Of a DNA stretch of 64,000 nt, positions 1 through 8,546 are shown piece after piece. Location of the stretch: assembly GCF_030270585.1 (NCBI RefSeq), contig NZ_BSYI01000020.1, positions 1 to 64,000 of the forward strand, written 5' to 3'. The DNA is from Paralimibaculum aggregatum. GTDB lineage: Bacteria > Pseudomonadota > Alphaproteobacteria > Rhodobacterales > Rhodobacteraceae. The notes below the pieces were generated by a model. The model was not told the DNA's origin. It searched no databases and worked only from the letters and a program-made list of their open reading frames with translations. Positions within the stretch are counted from its first letter, which is position 1, and every line of letters begins with the position of its first letter. The position numbers were made by a program, and so were the translations under genes.

Positions 1-54
1 CCGCCACCGGCCCCCGGCACCGGCCCTGTCCCGGCCCCCGGCCAGTCCGATTGA
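1..54 (+). CDS. C-terminal tail of an upstream gene (partial)
   Basis: An open frame runs in from the left edge and stops with TGA at 52-54. The visible 17 residues are a Pro/Ala/Gly-rich tail, so no function can be read. The stop is 67 bases before the MBOAT start, on the same strand, so it may be the preceding operon member. It could also be chance open frame in GC-rich DNA. Confidence 0.3.
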   Translation, partial: PPPAPGTGPVPAPGQSD

Positions 55-121
55 CAGCCCCTGCCGCCGTCACTAGAAGCGGATTTCGACGCGCGTTATG
101 CCCGCCCCCGGGAGGGCCCGC

Positions 122-1543
122 ATGGTCTTTTCCAGCATCGAGTTCCTCTTCCTCTTCCTGCCGGCCTTCCTCGCGCTCTACTTCCTCGATGCGCGGCTGG
201 CGAACCCGGTGCTGCTGGTCTTCTCGCTGCTGTTCTACTTCATGGGCGAGGGCATCTTCCTGCTCGTCATGCTCGCCTCGATCGCGATGAACGCCGCCGC
301 CGGGCGGCTGATCGCCGGGGCGCTGGAGGCCGGCCGCCGGCCCCGCGCGCAGCTCTGGCTCGGCCTTGCCATCGCCGGCAATCTCCTGCTGCTCGGTTAC
401 TTCAAGTATCTCGGCTTCGTCGTCGCCGAGGTGCTCGGCATCGAGGGCTCGGCGGCCGAGGGCATCCACCTGCCGCTCGGCATCTCCTTCTTCACCTTCC
501 AGGCGATCAGCTATCTCGTCGATCTCTACCGCGGAGACTGCCGGCCCGAGCGCTCGGCCCTGCGCATCGGGCTCTACATCTCGATGTTCCCGCAGCTCAT
601 CGCCGGGCCGATCGTGCGCTTCGCCGCCGTCGCCGAGGCGCTGCAGGCGCGCTCGGTCACGCTCCGCCACCTCTATTTCGCGCTCGCCTTCTTCGCCACC
701 GGCCTCGCCGCCAAGGTGCTGATCGCCGATGCCGTGGCGCCGGTGGCCGACGGGGTCTTCGCCGCCGATCCGCGGCAGCTGCGCGCCGATGCCGCCGCCA
801 TCGGCATCCTCGCCTATACCCAGCAGATCTATTTCGACTTCCTCGGCTATTCGCTGATGGCGGTGGGGCTCGGCTTCCTGCTCGGCTTCCGCTTCCCGCG
901 GAACTTCGACCATCCCTATGTCGCGGCCAGCGTCACCGAGTTCTGGCGGCGCTGGCACATCTCGCTCTCGAGCTGGTTCCGCGACTATGTCTACATCCCC
1001 CTCGGCGGCAACCGCCGCGGCGCGGCGCGGACCTATCTCAACCTCTGGATCGTCTTCCTGCTGACCGGGCTCTGGCACGGCGCCGCCTGGACCTTCCTCG
1101 CCTGGGGCATCTTCCACGGCGCCTTCCTGGTGCTCGAGCGGGCCGGCTGGGGCGCGGTGCTGGCGCGGCTGCCGCTGGCGCTGCGGGTCGGCTACACGCT
1201 GCTCGCGGTGATGGCCGGCTGGGTGCTGTTCCGGGCCGAGAGCTTCAGCGGCGCGCTCGGGATGCTGGAGGCGCTCGGGCGCCTCGAGGCGCCGGTCCCG
1301 GCGGCGGCGCACCTGACCAACGAGGCGCGGATCACGCTGCTGCTCGGCCTCGCCTTCGCCGGGCCCTGGATCGGCCGGCTGCTGGCCCGCGCGGTGCAGC
1401 TGCCGGCCTTCGAGCCCTGGCCGGAGCGGCTCGGCGCGGCCCGGGTCGCGGCCGGGCTCGCGCTCTACACCCTGCTGCTCGGGCTCGCGGCGGTGAAGAT
1501 CCTCGCGGGCAGCTACAGCCCCTTCATCTATTTCCGGTTCTAG
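122..1543 (+). CDS. MBOAT-family O-acyltransferase (AlgI-like), inner membrane
   Basis: 473-residue polytopic membrane protein of the membrane-bound O-acyltransferase family, which moves acetyl groups across the inner membrane for O-acetylation of polymers such as alginate. Seen directly: hydrophobic segments throughout, the family block FWRRWHISLSSW near residue 275, and LWHGAAW near 317 whose His is the expected catalytic residue. Length is normal for AlgI/PatA proteins (about 470-500). The ATG at 122 is chosen because GGAGGG sits 6 bases before it; the in-frame ATG at 98 has no such site. The next gene starts 3 bases after the stop and encodes an AlgJ/X-like protein, the usual partner. The acylated polymer is not identified; the yjbH/yjbF genes 6 kb away also suggest extracellular polysaccharide. 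Confidence 0.9.
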   Translation: MVFSSIEFLFLFLPAFLALYFLDARLANPVLLVFSLLFYFMGEGIFLLVMLASIAMNAAAGRLIAGALEAGRRPRAQLWLGLAIAGNLLLLGYFKYLGFVVAEVLGIEGSAAEGIHLPLGISFFTFQAISYLVDLYRGDCRPERSALRIGLYISMFPQLIAGPIVRFAAVAEALQARSVTLRHLYFALAFFATGLAAKVLIADAVAPVADGVFAADPRQLRADAAAIGILAYTQQIYFDFLGYSLMAVGLGFLLGFRFPRNFDHPYVAASVTEFWRRWHISLSSWFRDYVYIPLGGNRRGAARTYLNLWIVFLLTGLWHGAAWTFLAWGIFHGAFLVLERAGWGAVLARLPLALRVGYTLLAVMAGWVLFRAESFSGALGMLEALGRLEAPVPAAAHLTNEARITLLLGLAFAGPWIGRLLARAVQLPAFEPWPERLGAARVAAGLALYTLLLGLAAVKILAGSYSPFIYFRF

Positions 1544-1546
1544 GCG

Positions 1547-2833
1547 ATGGCGCCCCGGCCCGCCCCGCTGCGCGCCACAGCCGCCGTGCGCCGCGCGGGG
1601 CTGCTGGTCGCCCTGCTCCTCGCCGCGCCGGTGGCGATCGGTCTCCTGACCACCGAGCCGGAGCGCCGCAGCCGCCAGCTCAAGCGCGTGCTGGCGCCGC
1701 TGCCCGCCGCGGCGGACTGGGCGGGCAACCCCCATGCCGCGCTCGGCGGCCTCGCGGATTTCGCCGCCGACCGCATCGCCGGGCTGCTCGCGGCCAGCCG
1801 CGGCCTCGCCATGCTGCGCCACGAGGTCTTCGCCGACCCGGCGGCGCTCAACGTGGTGCGCAACGGCGACTTCATCTTCGTGGTGGATCACTACCTCGTC
1901 GACGGCCGCCGCGACTTCCGGGCGCTCCGCAATTCCTGCCGGCTGGGCGGCCATGGCGAGCCGTGGATCACCGCGCTGGCCGGCCGCGTCGGCGCCCTCG
2001 CCCGCGGCGTCGCCGCGCCGGGCCGCCGGATCGGCTTCCTCGCGGTGCCGACCAAGCCGGTGCTCTACTGGGACCGGCTGCCGCCCAGCGTGCCGCCGGA
2101 GCTGCGCCGCGCCTGCCGGCGCTCCGCCGAGCGCCAGCCCTGGGCGGCGGCGCTGCACGATCTCGCCCGCGCCGAGGGCTTCGCCTTCGACTACCCGCTC
2201 GAGCGCCTTGCCAAGCACCGCGACGAGGCGGATTTCTACCCCCCCGGCAATTTCCACACCGAGGGGATGTCGGCCCATCTCGCGACCTGGTCGCTGCTGG
2301 CGCAGCTCTATCCCGGCGAATACCGCCCCGGCGCCCCGGGCTACCGCACCCGGACCGGCACGGCGGACATGAAGGACTTCCTGCTCTACAGCCGCGAGAT
2401 CGTCTTTCGCCAGCCCCGCTATGGCCGGCGCGACGCGCACCGCGACGCCGATGCCGAAGCGGCGCTGATCGCCCGTCATCCCGACATCCCGCGGCTGCAG
2501 GTCTATCGCCGCGTGCCGGCGGCGATCGGCGGCGACCATTCCGGCCCGCCCCGCCGCGGGCTGGTGATCGGCAACTCCTTCGCCGTGCACACGGTCGCCG
2601 ATCTGGCCCCCGGCTTCACCGAGACCATCCTGCTGCCGACCAACTTCATGGCGCCGGCAACCGCGCAGCGCCTGTTCGCCGAGATCATCCCGGCGCTCGC
2701 CCCGGATGCGATCGTCTTCGTCTTCCACGATGCCGGCTTCAAGCGCGAGCGCAACGCCATCGAGCGGCTCGCCGACGCGCTCCGCGCCGTGCAGGCCGAG
2801 GCCGAGGCCGAGGCCCCGGTCGTACAGCCCTGA
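1547..2833 (+). CDS. AlgJ/AlgX-like SGNH-domain protein, partner of the MBOAT acyltransferase
   Basis: 428 residues with one N-terminal membrane anchor (about 17-33) and a periplasmic domain. In the AlgJ/AlgX/DltD group the periplasmic SGNH domain takes the acetyl group delivered by the MBOAT protein and puts it on the polymer. Seen here: VVRNGDFIFVVDHYL near residue 103, matching the family's early conserved strand; a His in NFHTEG near 240, where the group has its DxHW-type block; and GNSF near 344, where GDSF/SGNH proteins carry the nucleophilic Ser. The usual Asp before the His is Asn here, so catalysis could be altered. It starts 3 bases after the MBOAT stop and is clearly cotranscribed. 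Family assignment is from motif order only, as overall similarity is low. Confidence 0.7.
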   Translation: MAPRPAPLRATAAVRRAGLLVALLLAAPVAIGLLTTEPERRSRQLKRVLAPLPAAADWAGNPHAALGGLADFAADRIAGLLAASRGLAMLRHEVFADPAALNVVRNGDFIFVVDHYLVDGRRDFRALRNSCRLGGHGEPWITALAGRVGALARGVAAPGRRIGFLAVPTKPVLYWDRLPPSVPPELRRACRRSAERQPWAAALHDLARAEGFAFDYPLERLAKHRDEADFYPPGNFHTEGMSAHLATWSLLAQLYPGEYRPGAPGYRTRTGTADMKDFLLYSREIVFRQPRYGRRDAHRDADAEAALIARHPDIPRLQVYRRVPAAIGGDHSGPPRRGLVIGNSFAVHTVADLAPGFTETILLPTNFMAPATAQRLFAEIIPALAPDAIVFVFHDAGFKRERNAIERLADALRAVQAEAEAEAPVVQP

Positions 2834-2840
2834 AACCCCG

Positions 2841-2883
2841 TTGATGCAGGTCAAGCCGGCGCTCCGGCCGGTTGTGCTAGACT
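2841..2883 (+). promoter_or_regulatory. Predicted FNR/FixK-type promoter of the tandem universal stress protein gene
   Basis: TTGATGCAGGTCAA at 2841-2854 matches the FNR-family consensus TTGAT-N4-ATCAA at 9 of 10 defined positions. TAGACT at 2878-2883 is a -10 candidate 23 bases downstream. A start near 2890 would put the box centre at about -42, the classic class II activator position. The gene begins at 2931. The same arrangement occurs before the second stress-protein gene (51578-51619). Confidence 0.55.
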
Positions 2884-2930
2884 TGCCGCCGGCCCGGGGA
2901 GAGCCCCGGCCGCGCCAGGGGAGCATCTCG

Positions 2931-3761
2931 ATGAGCTACAAGTCCTTGCTGACCTACACCGCCCATGGCGGCCAATGGGAGCGCCGCCTCGAGCATTCGC
3001 TCGACCTCGCGACGGCGCTGGACGCCCATCTCACCGTGCTGGCCTTCGCCTTCGCCGTCGACCTGCCGCCCTACACGGTGGCCGACCCGGTGGGTGCGGT
3101 GCTGGTCCATCCCGACGACACCGCGCGCGAGGATGCCGATGCCCATGCCCGCGAGATCGGCGAGCGGATCGCCCGCGCCGGTGTCCGCGGCGATGCCGAG
3201 CCGGTGGTCTGCGCCCGGCCCGCCCTGCCGCGCGAGCTCGGCGACCGGGCCAAGTTTGCCGATCTGGTGGTGCTCGACCGGCCCTATGGCGAGGGCGCGG
3301 CGCCGAGCGAGGCCGATGCGCTGGAGGGCGCCCTGTTCGACGGCGACGCCCCGGTGCTGATCTGCCCGGACGGGTTCGACGCGCGCAACCTCGCCGGCCC
3401 CGCGCTGATCGCCTGGAACGGCAGCCGCGAGGCGCTGCGCGCGGTGCGCCGCTCGATCCCGCTGCTGCGCCGCGCCACCTCGATCGAGATCGACATCTAC
3501 GATCCGCCGGCCTACCAGCCCGACCCGGGCGAGCGCATGGCCACGATGCTGGCGCGCCAGGGGCTCGATGTCGAGGTCTCGCTGCAGCGCCGCGGCGGCG
3601 ACAGCACCGCCGAGGCGATGGCGCGGCGGTCGATGGAGACCGGCGCGAGCCTCATGGTGATGGGCGCCTACAGCCATTCCTGGTTCCGCGAATGGGTGCT
3701 CGGCGGCGTCACCCGCGAGGTGCTGGAGACGGTGCCGCTGCCGATCCTGCTGTCGCACTAG
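2931..3761 (+). CDS. Tandem-domain universal stress protein (UspA family)
   Basis: 276 residues, about twice a single Usp domain, so probably two domains in tandem (about 1-145 and 150-276). The last 40 residues carry the strong UspA signature: VMGAYSHSWFREWVLGGVT followed by a PLP-type end strand, the region that forms the G-2x-G-9x-G(S/T) nucleotide site. The N-terminal half is more diverged. Usp proteins are cytoplasmic and induced by stress, often by oxygen limitation. The ATG at 2931 has AGGGGAG 7 bases upstream; an upstream in-frame start at 2706 would overlap the previous gene. The stop shares CTAG with the converging GST gene. Confidence 0.88.
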   Translation: MSYKSLLTYTAHGGQWERRLEHSLDLATALDAHLTVLAFAFAVDLPPYTVADPVGAVLVHPDDTAREDADAHAREIGERIARAGVRGDAEPVVCARPALPRELGDRAKFADLVVLDRPYGEGAAPSEADALEGALFDGDAPVLICPDGFDARNLAGPALIAWNGSREALRAVRRSIPLLRRATSIEIDIYDPPAYQPDPGERMATMLARQGLDVEVSLQRRGGDSTAEAMARRSMETGASLMVMGAYSHSWFREWVLGGVTREVLETVPLPILLSH

Positions 3762-4495
3762 TCGGTGGCCGTGCCTCCGGGGCGCGGGCCGAGCAGGTGG
3801 TCCGCCCCCTGGTTGTAGAGCAGCGGCGTGTTCCCGGCGTTGCGGCTGCCGCGGTTCTGCCGGTCCTTGAAGAGGTCGATGGCGCGGCGCACGGCGGGGC
3901 GCTCCTTGATCCGCCCGCGCCAGGCCGCGACATTGGCAAACCGCTCGAGCGAGACGCCGAGGGGTTTGGCGATGAAGGCCCAGGGAAAGGCGATCATGTC
4001 GGCGATGGAATAGTCCCCGAGGATGTATTCCCGCCCCTCGAGCCGGCGCTCGAGCACCGCCAGCGTGCGCTCGTACTCGCCCCGGTAGCGGGCGCGGCCA
4101 TAATCCTGCCCGTCCGGCGCGTAGTTGACGAAATGGCTGAGCTGGCCGCCCATCGGCCCCTGGTTGCCGACCTGCCAGAACAGCCATTCCATCAGCGCCT
4201 TGCGGGCCCGGCGGTCGCTCTCGGGCGGCGCGAAACGGCCGGTCTTCTCCGCGAGATAGAGCAGGATCGCGCCGGATTCGAAGACGCTCACCGGCTCGCT
4301 GCCATAGCCCTCCGGCGGGTCCCGGTCGAGGATCGCCGGCATCCGCGCATTCGGGCTGAGCGCGAGGAACTCCGGGCGGAACTGGTCGCCCCCGGCGAGC
4401 GACATCAGCCGGGTCTCGTAGGCCAGCCCGGTCTCCTCCAGCATGATGCCGACCTTCCAGCCGTTCGGCGTCGGCGAATAGTGGAACTCGATCAT
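3758..4495 (-). CDS. Nu-class glutathione S-transferase (YfcG-like)
   Basis: 245 residues with an N-terminal thioredoxin-like domain (about 1-85) and a helical C-terminal domain. The start, with TPNG at 8-11, FRPEFLALSPNARMPAI near 40 and FESGAILLYLAEKTG near 72, is characteristic of the YfcG/YghU group. These have glutathione disulfide-bond reductase activity and use a Thr/Asn pair at the N-terminus rather than Cys; both are present here. The ATG (4495) overlaps the stop of the upstream CoA-transferase gene by 4 bases, so the two are translationally coupled. What links them metabolically is not clear. Confidence 0.9.
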   Translation of the reverse strand: MIEFHYSPTPNGWKVGIMLEETGLAYETRLMSLAGGDQFRPEFLALSPNARMPAILDRDPPEGYGSEPVSVFESGAILLYLAEKTGRFAPPESDRRARKALMEWLFWQVGNQGPMGGQLSHFVNYAPDGQDYGRARYRGEYERTLAVLERRLEGREYILGDYSIADMIAFPWAFIAKPLGVSLERFANVAAWRGRIKERPAVRRAIDLFKDRQNRGSRNAGNTPLLYNQGADHLLGPRPGGTATD

Positions 4496-5703
4496 TCGGC
4501 CGCCTCCTCCGCCGCGAGGCCCCGCGCCGCGCCGCCGGCCATCAGCGCGGCGATCTCGCCGGCGTCATAGCCCGCCTCGGCCAGCACCGCCGCGGTATCC
4601 TCCCCGAGCCGGCGCGCCGGATGGCCGGCCTCGGCCGGGGTCGCGGAGAAGGTCGCGGCCGGCCGGGTCTGGCGCAGGCGCCCGGCCTGCGGATGCTCGA
4701 TCTCCCGGATCAGCCCGTTCGCCGCGATCTGCGGATGGCGGATCATCTCGGCCCGCGTCAGCACCGGCGCGCAGGGCACGTCCTCGGCCTCGAGCCGGGC
4801 GATCCACTCCGCCGTGCCGCGCTTCTCCAGCTCCGACTGGGTGAGCTCGAGCCGCGCCGGCTTGTTCTCCTCGCGCAGCGCCACCGTGGCGAAACGCGGG
4901 TCCTCGAGCCAGTCCGGCCGCCCGACCGCGCGGCAGAGGCCGCGCCAGTCCCGGTCCGCATAGGCCGAGACCGCGAGATGCCCGTCGGCGCTGGCATAGA
5001 TCAGCTCGACGAAGCTCTGGGCCTGGATATCCGGCGTCTCGTCGCCGACGAAGGTGTGCCCGGTCATGTCCGAGGACCAGAGGAAGGCGACCACCGTGTC
5101 GAGCATCGAGAGCCGCACATGGGTGCCCTCGCCGGTCCGCGCCCGGGCCAGCAGCGCCGCGGTGATCGCCTGCGCCGCCTGGATCGCGGTCAGCTTGTCC
5201 GGCAGGATGGTGCGGATCAGCCGGGGGCGCAGATCGTCCGAGCCGCCCTGCACCGTGGCCAGCCCCGAGAGCGCCTGGATCAGCGGGTCGTAGACCGGCT
5301 TGTGCACCCAGGGCCCCTCGTGCCCGAAGCCGGAGATCGAGGCATAGACGAGATCCGGCCGCACCGCGCGCAGCGCCGCCTCGCCGAGGCCGATGCGCTC
5401 CGCCACGCCGGGGCGGAAGTTCTGCACCACGACATCCGCGCCGGCCACCAGCCGCTTCGCCGCCTCGACCGCCTCCGGGCGCTTGAGGTCCAGCGCCACC
5501 GAGCGCTTGCCGCGGTTGTTGTTGAGGAAGGAGGCGGAGAAGCCGCCGCGCCGCCCGGCCACCTTGCGCGCATGGTCGCCGCCGTCGGGGCGCTCGATCT
5601 TGATCACCTCGGCGCCCTGGTCGGCAAGGATCATCGTGGCCAGCGGCCCCGAGATCATGCTCGTCAGATCCACCACGCGAATGCCGCTCAAAGGCCCTGC
5701 CAT
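4492..5703 (-). CDS. Class III CoA-transferase (CaiB/BaiF family)
   Basis: 403 residues, the usual length. Class III enzymes move CoA between two carboxylic acids through an aspartyl-CoA intermediate. Seen: the opening GIRVVDLTSMISGPLATMILADQG region, FRPGVAERIG, and PVYDPLIQALSGL near 150, where the Asp is in the position of the family nucleophile. The C-terminal half contains the linker and second domain. The ATG at 5703 is preferred over 5721 because GGAGGGA is 3-4 bases upstream. It is first in a two-gene leftward unit with the YfcG-like GST. The substrate cannot be read from the sequence; formyl-CoA, succinyl-CoA and carnitine enzymes share these features. Confidence 0.88.
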   Translation of the reverse strand: MAGPLSGIRVVDLTSMISGPLATMILADQGAEVIKIERPDGGDHARKVAGRRGGFSASFLNNNRGKRSVALDLKRPEAVEAAKRLVAGADVVVQNFRPGVAERIGLGEAALRAVRPDLVYASISGFGHEGPWVHKPVYDPLIQALSGLATVQGGSDDLRPRLIRTILPDKLTAIQAAQAITAALLARARTGEGTHVRLSMLDTVVAFLWSSDMTGHTFVGDETPDIQAQSFVELIYASADGHLAVSAYADRDWRGLCRAVGRPDWLEDPRFATVALREENKPARLELTQSELEKRGTAEWIARLEAEDVPCAPVLTRAEMIRHPQIAANGLIREIEHPQAGRLRQTRPAATFSATPAEAGHPARRLGEDTAAVLAEAGYDAGEIAALMAGGAARGLAAEEAAE

Positions 5704-5793
5704 GCGTCCCTCCTCTGCCATGACAGGAACCTAGGCCGCGCCGCGCCGCGGCCCAAGCCCCCGCCGCTCACAAGGCCGCGGGGGCGCGCCGGT

Positions 5794-8112
5794 TCAGGCG
5801 CATTTCGAGAAGCCGCAGTCGAGGCAGACGGCGCAGCCCTCCTGCATCGCCGTGTTGTAGCTGCCGCAGCTCGGGCAGGTGGTCGGCACGCCGCCGCCGG
5901 CGCCGGCGCCGCCGCCGCCGAGCGTCACCGTCTCCACCGAGGCGCCCGCCGCCCCGGCCGCGATGCCGCCCTCGCCCTGGCCGATGAAGCCGATCTCGCG
6001 CATGTGCTGCTCGATCGCCCCGCCGATCGCGGCGAGGATCGAGGGCACGTACTTGCCCTTCATCCAGGCGCCGCCGCGCGGGTCGAACACCGCCTTCAGC
6101 TCCTCCACGACGAAGGAGACGTCGCCGCCGCGCCGGAACACCGCCGAGATCATCCGGGTCAGCGCCACGGTCCAGGCATAGTGCTCCATGTTCTTGGAAT
6201 TGATGAAGATCTCGAAGGGCAGCCGGCGCCCGCCGAGCTCGATATCGTTCATCGTGACATAGATCGCATGGGGGCTGTCGGGCCATTTCAGCTTGTAGGT
6301 CAGCCCCGGCAGCGCCTCCGGCCGCTCGAGCGGATCGGCGAGCCGCACCACGTCGCCCTCCGCCGCCGCGCCGGCCGGGGCGGCAGCGGCCGGAGCGGGC
6401 GCCTCCGCCTCCTGCGCTTCCGCCACCGCCAGCACCGCGCCGGTGACCCGGTTGGGCCGGTAGGTGGTGCAGCCCTTGCAGCCCCGGGCATAGGCCTCGG
6501 CATAGACCTCCTTGAAGGCCTCGAAGGAAATCTCCTCCGGCACGTTCACGGTCTTGGAGATCGAGCTGTCGACATGGGCCTGCGCCGCCGCCTGCATCGC
6601 CACATGATCGGCCGGGGCGAGATCCTGCGCGGTGACGAAGGCCTCCGGCAGCGGCGCATCGCCGTTCTGCCGCCGCCATTCGGCCAGCGCATAATCCTCC
6701 ACCGTCTCCTCGATGCGGCTGCCATCGGGCTGGATCACCTTGCGGGTGTAGGAGAGCGCGAAGACCGGCTCGATGCCCGAGGAGACATTGCCGGCGAGCA
6801 GGCTGATCGTGCCGGTCGGCGCGATCGAGGTCAGCAGCGCGTTGCGGATGCCGTGCTCGGCGATCTCGGCGCGGATGTCGTCGGGCAGCGCGCGGATCAT
6901 CGGGCGCGCCAGGTACTCGTCGCGGTCGAACAGCGGGAAGGCCCCCTTCTCCGCCGCCAGCCGGGCCGAGGCGCGGTAGGCGGCATGGGAGATCGCCGCG
7001 AGCCAGGCCCCGGTCTGCGCCACGGCTTCCGCCGAGCCATAGCGCAGCCCGCAGAAGATCAGCGCGTCGGCGAGCCCGGTGACGCCGAGCCCGATGCGCC
7101 GCTTGGCCCGCGCCTCCGCCGCCTGCGCCTCCAGCGCGAAGCGGCTGGCATCGACCACGTTGTCCATCATCCGGACCGCCGTGGCGGTCAGCTCCTCGAG
7201 CTCGTCCGCATCGATTTCCGCGTTGTCGGAGAACGGGTTGCGCACCAGCGCCGCGAGGTTGACCGAGCCGAGCAGGCAGGCGCCATAGGGCGGCAGCGGC
7301 TGCTCGCCGCAGGGGTTGGTGGCGGCGATGGTCTCGCAATAGCCGAGATTGTTCTGCGCGTTGATCCGGTCGATGAAGATCACCCCGGGCTCGGCATAGT
7401 CATAGGTCGCGCGCATGATCCGGTCCCACAGCGCGCGGGCCGGAAGCGTGCGGTAGGTGCGGCCCTCGAAGCGCAGCGCCCAGGGGGTGTCGGCCTCCAC
7501 CGCGGCCATGAAATCGTCGGTCACCAGCACCGAGAGGTTGAACATGCGCAGGCGCGCGCTGTCCTGCTTGGCGGCGATGAAATCCTCGATATCCGGATGG
7601 TCGCAGCGCATCGTGGCCATCATCGCGCCGCGCCGCGAGCCGGCGGACATGATGGTGCGGCACATCGCGTCCCAGACATCCATGAAGGAGAGCGGGCCCG
7701 AGGCATCCGCCCCCACCCCGTTCACCGGCGCGCCGCGCGGCCGGATCGTGGAGAAGTCGTAGCCGATGCCGCCGCCCTGCTGCATGGTGAGGGCGGCCTC
7801 CTTCAGGCTCTCGAAGATGCCGCCCATGCTGTCCGGGATGGTGCCCATCACGAAGCAGTTGAACAGCGTCACCGCGCGCCCGGTCCCGGCCCCGGCGAGG
7901 ATGCGGCCGGCGGGCAGGAAGCGGTGCCCGGCCAGGGCCTTCGCGAAGGCCGGCGCCCAGGTCTCCGGCGCCGCCTCCGGGGCCGCGAGCGCCGCCGCGA
8001 CGCGCCGATGGGTGGCGTCCAGCGTCGCATCCACCGGGCGGCCGTCGGCATCCTTCAGACGGTATTTCATGTCCCAGATCGCCTCGGCGATCGGAGCGTG
8101 GAATTCGGTCAT
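5794..8112 (-). CDS. nrdJ: Adenosylcobalamin-dependent (class II) ribonucleotide reductase
   Basis: 772 residues; reduces ribonucleotides to deoxyribonucleotides with or without oxygen, using coenzyme B12. Seen: [13 protein letters not shown] near 85, [13 protein letters not shown] near 150, [21 protein letters not shown] near 265 with the active-site Cys, [17 protein letters not shown] near 430 (substrate phosphate loop), and a C-terminal zinc-ribbon-like tail with CPSC and CAVCLDCG ending SKCA, which re-reduces the active site. It belongs to the shorter NrdJ form, lacking the long insert of the 1,100-1,200-residue type. The ATG at 8112 has GGGAGG 5 bases upstream; the in-frame ATG at 8148 would lie upstream of the predicted promoter. 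A LexA box overlaps that promoter. dCTP deaminase at 19.8 kb also belongs to dNTP supply. Confidence 0.95.
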   Translation of the reverse strand: MTEFHAPIAEAIWDMKYRLKDADGRPVDATLDATHRRVAAALAAPEAAPETWAPAFAKALAGHRFLPAGRILAGAGTGRAVTLFNCFVMGTIPDSMGGIFESLKEAALTMQQGGGIGYDFSTIRPRGAPVNGVGADASGPLSFMDVWDAMCRTIMSAGSRRGAMMATMRCDHPDIEDFIAAKQDSARLRMFNLSVLVTDDFMAAVEADTPWALRFEGRTYRTLPARALWDRIMRATYDYAEPGVIFIDRINAQNNLGYCETIAATNPCGEQPLPPYGACLLGSVNLAALVRNPFSDNAEIDADELEELTATAVRMMDNVVDASRFALEAQAAEARAKRRIGLGVTGLADALIFCGLRYGSAEAVAQTGAWLAAISHAAYRASARLAAEKGAFPLFDRDEYLARPMIRALPDDIRAEIAEHGIRNALLTSIAPTGTISLLAGNVSSGIEPVFALSYTRKVIQPDGSRIEETVEDYALAEWRRQNGDAPLPEAFVTAQDLAPADHVAMQAAAQAHVDSSISKTVNVPEEISFEAFKEVYAEAYARGCKGCTTYRPNRVTGAVLAVAEAQEAEAPAPAAAAPAGAAAEGDVVRLADPLERPEALPGLTYKLKWPDSPHAIYVTMNDIELGGRRLPFEIFINSKNMEHYAWTVALTRMISAVFRRGGDVSFVVEELKAVFDPRGGAWMKGKYVPSILAAIGGAIEQHMREIGFIGQGEGGIAAGAAGASVETVTLGGGGAGAGGGVPTTCPSCGSYNTAMQEGCAVCLDCGFSKCA

Positions 8113-8131
8113 GTCGCCTCCCGAGGTTAAG

Positions 8132-8161
8132 GAACATATCAGGAACATCTGGCCGGGTCAA
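8132..8161 (-). promoter_or_regulatory. nrdJ promoter with an overlapping LexA (SOS) box
   Basis: Read leftward: TTGACC (8161-8156), a 17-base spacer, then TATGTT (8138-8133). The sequence GAAC-N7-GAAC at 8132-8146, seen on the given strand, is the exact LexA operator described for several alphaproteobacteria, and it covers the -10 and the spacer next to it. Transcription would start near 8126, leaving only about 14 bases of leader, just enough for the GGGAGG site. There is no room for a cobalamin riboswitch in that leader. The prediction is SOS induction of nrdJ. Confidence 0.65.
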
Positions 8162-8546
8162 GCAGGATGGCCCGCAGACAACGTATAGTGGCAGAGCATC
8201 GGCACCGCCACAAGATGCGCGGTGCACGGCGAGATCCGGGCAGCCGGCACCGCGGCAGCCGCCGCACCGGGCTCGCCGCGGGCCGGCCGGCATGGCGGCG
8301 TCTCCTTCAGGCTTCCTTAACCATGATCCGCTATCCCTCGGCAGGTGGCGGAGACGGGCGGCGCGCCCCGGCGGCAACCATGGAGCAGGATGGGAGGAGC
8401 GACAGCGATCTGAAAGCAGCCCCGGGGCACCTCGCGGCCGGTGCGGGCCGGGCCGGCCGGCGGCCCCGCCTCCCCCGCACCAGCGCGGCAAAGCGCTGGA
8501 CGGGGATTCGCCGCCTGAGTAAACTCGGCGCGAGGCAGGAGGGCAG
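8162..8546. other. Intergenic region between divergent nrdJ and yjbH
   Basis: 385 bases between the divergent genes. It must hold the yjbH promoter, but no convincing -35/-10 pair stands out. Open frames here (for example from 8323) lack ribosome sites and run on into yjbH in another frame. No cobalamin riboswitch core, hairpin terminator or repeat was seen. Confidence 0.5.

Noticed and set aside
5740-5790. Hairpin CCGCGGCC/GGCCGCGG between the nrdJ end and the CoA-transferase start as a terminator
   Set aside because: Only 8 bp with a 20-base loop and no U-tract; sequences like this are common in such GC-rich DNA.
8113-8546. Cobalamin riboswitch expected upstream of a B12-dependent enzyme
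   Set aside because: The predicted leader is only about 14 bases and no B12-box-like core was found on the nrdJ strand in the intergenic region.
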